NCBI GenBank assembly: GCA_937911885.1
Contig: CALDPW010000057.1
Location: 1 to 17,720, forward strand
Direction: 5' to 3'
Length of the DNA stretch: 17,720 nucleotides
From: an uncultured Clostridia bacterium
Lineage (GTDB): Bacteria; Bacillota; Clostridia; Christensenellales; UBA1242
Position numbers and translations under genes: made by a program. The notes beneath the pieces are model-generated. The model did no database searches, was not told the origin of the DNA, and saw only the letters and a program-made list of their open reading frames with translations. Every line of letters starts with the position of its first letter. Position 1 is the stretch's first letter. Shown piece by piece: positions 13,067 through 17,720 of this stretch.

Positions 13067-13699
13067 ATGAGTAAAAACAAGAAAATATTGTTATGGGTTA
13101 GTGCAATACTTATGATTGTGTCCGGCATTACTGTTGGGGCACTTTGTTTGGTTGCAATTATTGAACCTGCAAAATTAACCGAGTTAGCAAAAAAAGCAAC
13201 ACTTTCAAATCCTGATCAATTAGAAGCTACTGAAAATTTATATCACTGGTTAGTATCACTGTTTACAGCAGGTAGTGTTGTTGGAGTGATCTTTGGCGGA
13301 ATTAGTATTAAGTTCTGCACATATTCATCAATTGAATTCTATCAAAAACAAAGCGTTGTTTTAACAGTTGCAATTATCTGCACAATTATTGTTAATCCAC
13401 TTGTTGGTGTGTTATATATTGTTGCAGTTTGCATGAAAGATAAAAACCTTAACCTTGAAGGTGCTGTTAAAGCAGAACCTCAAGTTGATGTTGATCAAGT
13501 TATGCAAAAAATTGAAAAACTTCAAAGAATGCGCGATCAAAATTTAATTAACGATGATGAGTTTGTAAAATTAAAATATGATATTTTAAGCAAAGCTGGA
13601 TTAGGTGATGTTGCTGCAACAGCTCAACCTGCTAAAACTGAAGTTAAAGCGCAATCAAACGAAATTAACGAAGCAATGCAAATTGACGATAACAAATAA
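13067..13699 (+). CDS. Membrane protein with C-terminal SHOCT-like domain
   Basis: A protein of 210 residues with a basic N-terminus, membrane segments at roughly 6-30, 62-85 and 95-124 (the last long enough for two passes), and a cytosolic C-terminal tail. Residues ~144-178 (VMQKIEKLQRMRDQNLINDD, then EFVKLKYDILSKAGL) fit the SHOCT domain: two short helices with a leucine/arginine-rich first helix, an I-x-x-x-EF turn and K-x-x-I/LL. SHOCT is thought to mediate oligomerisation or nucleic-acid contacts in diverse bacterial proteins. Function is otherwise unknown. Start: ATG 13067 is used, but TTG at 13061 lies at better spacing (6 nt) from AAGGA than the ATG (12 nt), adding two residues. A terminator follows, yet the next gene has the same layout. 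Confidence 0.85.
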   Translation: MSKNKKILLWVSAILMIVSGITVGALCLVAIIEPAKLTELAKKATLSNPDQLEATENLYHWLVSLFTAGSVVGVIFGGISIKFCTYSSIEFYQKQSVVLTVAIICTIIVNPLVGVLYIVAVCMKDKNLNLEGAVKAEPQVDVDQVMQKIEKLQRMRDQNLINDDEFVKLKYDILSKAGLGDVAATAQPAKTEVKAQSNEINEAMQIDDNK

Positions 13700-13727
13700 A
13701 ATCACACGTTTATAAGTGTGATTTTTT
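13698..13727 (+). terminator. Internal terminator between the two SHOCT membrane genes
   Basis: ATCACAC (13701-13707) pairs with GTGTGAT (13716-13722), extended by A:T pairs and followed by T's. It overlaps the stop codon. Only 16 nt separate it from the next start codon, leaving no room for a full promoter, so it probably reduces rather than ends transcription into the next gene. Confidence 0.85.
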
Positions 13728-13743
13728 ATATTAAAGGATTAAA

Positions 13744-14319
13744 ATGAGAACAAAAAAGAAACAATTAATTTGGGCAGGTGTTTTAAATTTTGCGCTTGCT
13801 GCATTGTTAATATATACTGTTGTTGCAATAGCATTTAATATTGATGGTGTTGCCGATTATACAATTGCATTAATAGAATCAGCATATGGATTAGAAGTTG
13901 CTGGTAATATGTTAACAACTATTTATATTTATATGATTGTTAATGTTGTTGCCGATATTGCATTTGGAATTGTGTATATTATTTTTGCACATTTTCCATT
14001 GGAAAAATTTATTAAAAGACGCACCCTGTTGTTGGTTATAACATTTATTAATGTTGTGGTTGGAACAAGCATTATTACTTTAATTTTGGTATTGTGTGCA
14101 GCGTTTAGTGAACCAAAACAAAATGTTCCACAAACATTTAAGGATTTGGATGAACAATATAACAATGTGGATAACACAACAACAATTAACGATTCCGAAA
14201 AATTTTATGCTGTAAGCGAAAAAATTACAAACCTTAAACAACGCTATAATAGCAAAAAAATAACAGAGGAAGAATATAAGGCCGAACTTATTAAAATAAT
14301 GGATGAAGCTAACAAATAA
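13744..14319 (+). CDS. Second membrane protein with C-terminal SHOCT-like segment
   Basis: A 191-residue protein with the same plan as its upstream neighbour: a Lys-rich N-terminus (MRTKKKQ), hydrophobic segments at about 8-30, 55-80 and 95-122 (four passes possible), a polar linker, and a final helical segment (VSEKITNLKQRYNSKKITEE, then EYKAELIKIMDEANK) that fits a SHOCT domain. The two are probably diverged paralogues or co-evolved partners; identity is low by eye. The ATG is 5 nt behind AAAGGA. No promoter fits between the preceding terminator and this gene, so expression relies on read-through. Function is unknown. Confidence 0.85.
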   Translation: MRTKKKQLIWAGVLNFALAALLIYTVVAIAFNIDGVADYTIALIESAYGLEVAGNMLTTIYIYMIVNVVADIAFGIVYIIFAHFPLEKFIKRRTLLLVITFINVVVGTSIITLILVLCAAFSEPKQNVPQTFKDLDEQYNNVDNTTTINDSEKFYAVSEKITNLKQRYNSKKITEEEYKAELIKIMDEANK

Positions 14320-14352
14320 AAAAAAGATGTAAGAAAACCTTACATCTTTTTT
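14320..14352. terminator. Bidirectional terminator between convergent genes
   Basis: AGATGTAAG (14325-14333) pairs with CTTACATCT (14339-14347) around AAAAC, flanked by an A-tract and a T-tract, 2 nt behind one stop codon and 11 nt before the other. Confidence 0.92.
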
Positions 14353-14363
14353 GTTTTAATATA

Positions 14364-15182
14364 TTAACGTGATTTTGCTTGAGCTGCTGCAACACTTGTG
14401 TAAACAGGTGCATCTGGTTGTTTTGCAAGCAGTTGTGCAATAGCAGGATCTTGCGCTCTGGTATCGGTAGGAATGCAGAAACGATGATCAATAATATATT
14501 TAACAACAGCATCGCCATATGTTCCATATACATTGTTTTTAGGGTTTCTAATTTGTTCCGGAGAGAACTTGGAAGATAAAATATCTTTATCATATTTTAT
14601 TGATTCGCCAATATCCCAGCATTTGTAATCAACACCATCTAAACCAGCATACATTGAGCTAAGTTCATCTTGTGTAAATTTTTCAAGTCCAACTTTTTCA
14701 AGTTCTTTTCTAAGAGTAACGCTGTTTTTTGCATCAATTTTTAATAGGTCAAAGTTTTTATCAAAAATTTCGCTTAAATCTTTAACTCTTTGAACAATTG
14801 CAGTGTTAACTGCTGTAACAACTTGATCAGCACATTTTTTTGCTATAATGCTGCGTCTTTGTTCCATCTCGGTTGTTAACTTTCCTTGTGAAGCATAAGC
14901 ACCAAAAGCAATTGAAGCTGAGTCTAGGTCGTTAAAATCAGCCAATAGTTGAGGGTTTGCTGCCATCATTTTGTTAATGGTGTTGTTTGCAACTCTAATA
15001 GCTTCGGCTAAAAACATATCTAAATATTGTGAATGCATACGGTCTGGTTCCGAAAACATTTTAATGCTTTCGTTATGAAAAAACTCATCAGCTCTGCCGT
15101 GGCTTTTTTCGTGTGTAGAAACTTTTGTAACCAAATCGTTGTATTTTTGTAAAATCATTTCTCTAACAAGGTCTTTTCCCAT
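14364..15182 (-). CDS. 272-residue helical protein, function unknown
   Basis: A soluble, mostly alpha-helical protein by composition. Distinct stretches are VSTHEKSHGRADEFFHNE near the N-terminus (His/Glu-rich), a helical middle (RSIIAKKCADQVVTAVNTAI), a LSSMYAGLDGVDYKCWDIG segment, and an Ala/Gln-rich tail (YTSVAAAQAKSR). It has no signal peptide or membrane helix, and I recognise no family. The frame extends upstream to 15218, but the ribosome binding site AAGGAGATC lies inside that extension, 5 nt before the ATG at 15182, which is therefore the start. A strong promoter and a palindrome at the 5' end of the transcript suggest a well-expressed, possibly regulated single gene. Confidence 0.85.
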   Translation of the reverse strand: MGKDLVREMILQKYNDLVTKVSTHEKSHGRADEFFHNESIKMFSEPDRMHSQYLDMFLAEAIRVANNTINKMMAANPQLLADFNDLDSASIAFGAYASQGKLTTEMEQRRSIIAKKCADQVVTAVNTAIVQRVKDLSEIFDKNFDLLKIDAKNSVTLRKELEKVGLEKFTQDELSSMYAGLDGVDYKCWDIGESIKYDKDILSSKFSPEQIRNPKNNVYGTYGDAVVKYIIDHRFCIPTDTRAQDPAIAQLLAKQPDAPVYTSVAAAQAKSR

Positions 15183-15200
15183 AATTAGATCTCCTTTTTT

Positions 15201-15220
15201 ATATGATATATTTATCATAT
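15201..15220. repeat. Palindrome at the transcript start of the helical-protein gene
   Basis: ATATGATA-TATT-TATCATAT: perfect 8-nt arms with a 4-nt centre, lying between the -10 box (15227-15232) and the ribosome binding site of the minus-strand gene. It could be an operator or an RNA hairpin in the 5' leader; chance is not excluded in such AT-rich DNA. Confidence 0.4.
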
Positions 15221-15226
15221 ATACAT

Positions 15227-15254
15227 ATTATATCATAAATATTGGCTTTGTCAA
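15227..15254 (-). promoter_or_regulatory. Promoter of the helical-protein gene
   Basis: On the minus strand a perfect TTGACA (15254-15249), a 16-nt spacer and a perfect TATAAT (15232-15227) preceded by TGA. It is among the strongest promoters in the window by consensus. Confidence 0.82.
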
Positions 15255-15353
15255 TATGGTGGTTAAATACGTGGAAATAATTGGATATTTTAAAAATCGT
15301 TGTTAAATAACAAAACCTTTCAAAACATAACAATTTATTTTGTTTTAAAAAAT

Positions 15354-15381
15354 TTGTTAAACACTTTTGTTGTTTTAAAAT
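15354..15381 (+). promoter_or_regulatory. Possible promoter of spoIIE
   Basis: TTGTTA (15354-15359), a 16-nt spacer and TAAAAT (15376-15381), 26 nt before the start codon. A 14-nt palindrome TTGTTA-AA-TAACAA stands further upstream (15300-15313). No canonical Spo0A box (TGTCGAA) is visible, which would be expected in Bacillus or Clostridium spoIIE. Confidence 0.35.
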
Positions 15382-15406
15382 TTTAATAAAACAAATAGGA
15401 GCAGTT

Positions 15407-17720
15407 ATGAAGGTTAAGTTTGCAAAATTGTGGTTAAAAATAAATAACAAAGTTTTATTAAAAAGCATGGTTGGTTTTGTGCTTTTTTACCTGTTATGTG
15501 TAGCAAATGTTAATAGTGGATTAATTTATCCGTTTACATTTGGTTTGTATTATTCTTTAATGTTTTTAGATGATAATAAATGGGGCTATTTTGTTTCTTT
15601 TGTTTGTGCCTTTGTGTTAAGTTTGCCAAGCCTGGTTGGTGTTTTTGTGGGGCTAAACCTTGCAATTGTTCCACTTGTTATGTCGCACGTTCATGCAAAA
15701 TTAAACAAAAAAGCGCATATTGCAATAATTTGTGTTTATGCACTGCTTGGTAACATACTAAATTTTTATTTTAATTGGCTGAGTGCAAAAGCGATAATTT
15801 TATCAATAACCTCGTTTGTTGTTGGCATAATTTTTTTATGTTCTTGTTCACATTTTTTAAAAGCCACTATGTTTCGTGGGTTTAGAGCAAAACTAAACTT
15901 GGATGAGATTATATGTGGAGCTGTTTTAGTTATTGCAATAAGTTCGGGTGTTAACTTTTTTACGCATTTTGGGTTTGAGTTTTGCAAACTGCTTGCAGTG
16001 TTAATTATTTTAATTTGTGCCTACACTCAAAATTCTGCAATAATAATTGCCACAATAATGGGTGTGGGATGTTCGTTAAATTTGCTTGATGTTAGTTATA
16101 TTGTTGCATTTGTGTGTTATGCTCTTTGTGCCGTTGCATTTAAAAGCAACTATAAAATAATTCCTGCAATAGCAATTATATTAGTTGAAGTTGTGTTGGG
16201 ATTATTGTTTAATGTTTATTTAAGATTTAATGTGTTATCGGTTGTTGCTGTTATTATTGCCGAAATTGTATTTATGTTAATTCCTAACAAAGCGCTAACC
16301 CGCATTGAAACAGCATTTAAGGCAAATTTTAATGATGTTGCACTTAGATCTATTATTAACAGAAGCAAACAAAACATTACTAAACGCATGATGCAAATTA
16401 GCAATGTGTTTTTGGAAATGGATGGTGTTTATAAACAAATGGTTCAGGGGGTTTTGCCCGAGGCTGATGCTAAAAATATGTTAAAAAACGAACTTTGCCA
16501 AAAATGTTGTTATAATTGTGCAACTAAAAACAAGTGTTCTAGGGTGGATGGAAAGTTTTCGACCGAAGTTTTTAATAGTTTGATTGATATTGGATATGAA
16601 AAGGGCAAAGTTACACTTTTAGATATTCCACAATATTTAACAACAAAATGTGGAAGAGTTAACTATATTATTTCAACATTAAATTCGCTACTTGTAAGCT
16701 ACAAGCATTATGCAACCATGGTTAATAATATGGATGCATCAAAAACGCTTATTGCCGATCAATTAAAAGGTGTTGCAAATTTAATAAAAATTTTGGCTGG
16801 CGAAATTGATTTAAACATTAGTTTTGATATTGATACCGAAAACAAAATTAAGGAGGAATTAACTTATAAAAATATTAATTGCCTTGAAGCTTTGGTTTAT
16901 GAACAAAACGCTACAATAAAACACACAAATTTAATTGTTTCGGGTGATTATAATTCTGAAAAACTTGAAAGAGTTGTTTCTAAAATTGTTGGTGGCAAAA
17001 TGAAAATTTGCAATGTTGAAAATGGTGTTATTTCGGGAACAAAACAAGTAGAACTAAAAACATCTCCCAATTTTGATATTGTGTTTGGTAGTGCTGCATG
17101 TTCAAAAACTGGTGTTAACATTAGTGGTGATACACATTCGTTAATAAAAATTGATGATGGAAAATATATGGTAGCATTGTGCGATGGAATGGGAAGTGGA
17201 AGCAATGCTAATAAAATTTCGGATTTAACAATTACTTTAATTGAAAATTTTTATAAAGCCGGGTTTGATAACGAAACTATTTTAAACAGTGTTAACAAGT
17301 TGTTAACATTAAACTGTGATGAATCGTTTTCGGCTTTGGATGTATGTGTGTTAGACACTCGAAAAAACATTATGGATTTTATTAAGCTGGGTGCACCAAT
17401 TGGTTTTATTAAACACAAATTTGAAACCGAAATAATAAAATCTTCGGGGTTGCCAATTGGTGTTTTAAACGAAATGCAACCGCATGTAACCAAAAAACTA
17501 TTTTCGGATTTAGATATTATTGTGTTGGTTAGCGATGGGATTAGTGAAGCTTTTGAAGAGAAGGAGGATTTGCAAACATTTATTAATAACATTAGTTCAA
17601 CCAATCCCCAAACAATAGCCGACGAGGTTTTGGATAGGGCTGTTGATGCCACCTGTACTGCGGACGGAAAAACCGAAGGCAAGCATTGCTCTGTTTGCGA
17701 TGCGGTGCTTGTTGCTCAAT
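15407..17720 (+). CDS. spoIIE: Stage II sporulation protein E (membrane PP2C phosphatase), partial
   Basis: The first 771 codons; the gene continues past the right edge. In sporulating Bacillota SpoIIE is a polytopic membrane phosphatase at the asymmetric septum that dephosphorylates SpoIIAA and so activates sigma-F in the forespore. Seen in order: about 8-10 membrane segments (residues ~20-300); a central linker with the cysteine group C364, C367, C368, C371, C377, like the conserved Cys motif of the family; and a C-terminal PP2C domain with CDGMGSG (Asp593), FIKLGAPIGFI, SSGLPIGVL and VLVSDGISEAF (Asp710). The frame is still open at CDAVLVAQ, where the family usually has DDMTVVVA, so the end is near (B. 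subtilis protein ~827 residues). The ATG follows AGGAG by 5 nt. It implies the organism sporulates or descends from spore formers. Confidence 0.93.
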   Translation, partial: MKVKFAKLWLKINNKVLLKSMVGFVLFYLLCVANVNSGLIYPFTFGLYYSLMFLDDNKWGYFVSFVCAFVLSLPSLVGVFVGLNLAIVPLVMSHVHAKLNKKAHIAIICVYALLGNILNFYFNWLSAKAIILSITSFVVGIIFLCSCSHFLKATMFRGFRAKLNLDEIICGAVLVIAISSGVNFFTHFGFEFCKLLAVLIILICAYTQNSAIIIATIMGVGCSLNLLDVSYIVAFVCYALCAVAFKSNYKIIPAIAIILVEVVLGLLFNVYLRFNVLSVVAVIIAEIVFMLIPNKALTRIETAFKANFNDVALRSIINRSKQNITKRMMQISNVFLEMDGVYKQMVQGVLPEADAKNMLKNELCQKCCYNCATKNKCSRVDGKFSTEVFNSLIDIGYEKGKVTLLDIPQYLTTKCGRVNYIISTLNSLLVSYKHYATMVNNMDASKTLIADQLKGVANLIKILAGEIDLNISFDIDTENKIKEELTYKNINCLEALVYEQNATIKHTNLIVSGDYNSEKLERVVSKIVGGKMKICNVENGVISGTKQVELKTSPNFDIVFGSAACSKTGVNISGDTHSLIKIDDGKYMVALCDGMGSGSNANKISDLTITLIENFYKAGFDNETILNSVNKLLTLNCDESFSALDVCVLDTRKNIMDFIKLGAPIGFIKHKFETEIIKSSGLPIGVLNEMQPHVTKKLFSDLDIIVLVSDGISEAFEEKEDLQTFINNISSTNPQTIADEVLDRAVDATCTADGKTEGKHCSVCDAVLVAQ

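Noticed and set aside
15183..15218. Upstream start of the helical-protein gene at 15218
   Set aside because: The ribosome binding site AAGGAG lies inside this stretch, so translation must begin at 15182.
15247..15255. TTTGTCAAT as a Spo0A box for spoIIE
   Set aside because: It lacks the CG of the TGTCGAA core and is fully explained as the reverse complement of the TTGACA -35 box of the minus-strand gene.
15199..15468. Minus-strand open frame of 89 codons across the spoIIE start region
   Set aside because: It covers the promoters, intergenic DNA and the N-terminal part of spoIIE, has no ribosome binding site, and shows Ile/Phe/Asn-rich composition expected from AT-rich noncoding DNA.
16948..17682. 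Minus-strand open frames opposite the SpoIIE phosphatase domain
   Set aside because: The plus strand encodes clear PP2C motifs here; the reverse frames have no start signals and are shadows.

Overview
The window is AT-rich bacterial DNA (about 30% G+C by eye) with tightly packed genes, strong AGGAG-type ribosome binding sites, consensus vegetative (sigma-A-like) promoters and many short hairpin terminators. TAA, TAG and TGA all act as stops and Trp is read from TGG, so it uses the ordinary bacterial code and not the Mycoplasma code. A SpoIIE-like phosphatase at the right end, a GAAC-N4-GTTC (Gram-positive LexA) box, UppP and SHOCT/DUF4870-type membrane proteins all point to a low-GC Bacillota (Firmicutes), probably an uncultured clostridial lineage. 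I cannot name the species. No tRNA, rRNA, CRISPR array, insertion sequence or prophage is visible.

Layout. 1-1369 (minus): the GTPase/ATPase ychF, followed 8 nt later by a hypothetical gene cut by the window edge. 1521-4121 (plus): uppP (undecaprenyl-diphosphatase), then argS from its own promoter. 4171-4641 (minus): a Tic20/DUF4870-like membrane protein. 4744-4881 (plus): a 45-residue double CxxC protein too short for most gene callers. 4911-5903 (minus): a membrane-anchored extracytoplasmic protein of unknown function. 5904-6170: a divergent control region with alternating inverted repeats and a serS leader holding an 18-codon ORF overlapped by a terminator-like hairpin. 6171-8393 (plus): serS and a uridine-kinase-family P-loop kinase. 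8433-9999 (plus): an SOS cassette of LexA box, Y-family DNA polymerase and a 77-residue partner protein. 10031-11442 (plus): a four-helix membrane protein overlapping a PflA/PflX-type radical SAM gene. 11467-12829 (minus): a cytoplasmic LRR_5 (BspA-like) protein and a 135-residue hypothetical. 13067-14319 (plus): two membrane proteins of the same layout, each ending in a SHOCT-like segment. 14364-15182 (minus): a helical protein of unknown function. 15407 to the right edge (plus): spoIIE, lacking only its extreme C-terminus.

The genes are mostly chromosomal housekeeping functions: translation (argS, serS, ychF), cell-wall lipid recycling (uppP), DNA damage tolerance (dinB), nucleotide salvage or a related kinase, and sporulation (spoIIE). 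They are interleaved with lineage-specific small and membrane proteins. Convergent pairs share bidirectional terminators (4124-4157, 4882-4910, 11445-11474, 14320-14352). The points most worth a second look are the putative leader-peptide attenuator of serS, the inverted-repeat array beside it, the LexA-controlled polymerase plus small-protein cassette, and the unlisted 45-residue metal-binding-type protein.
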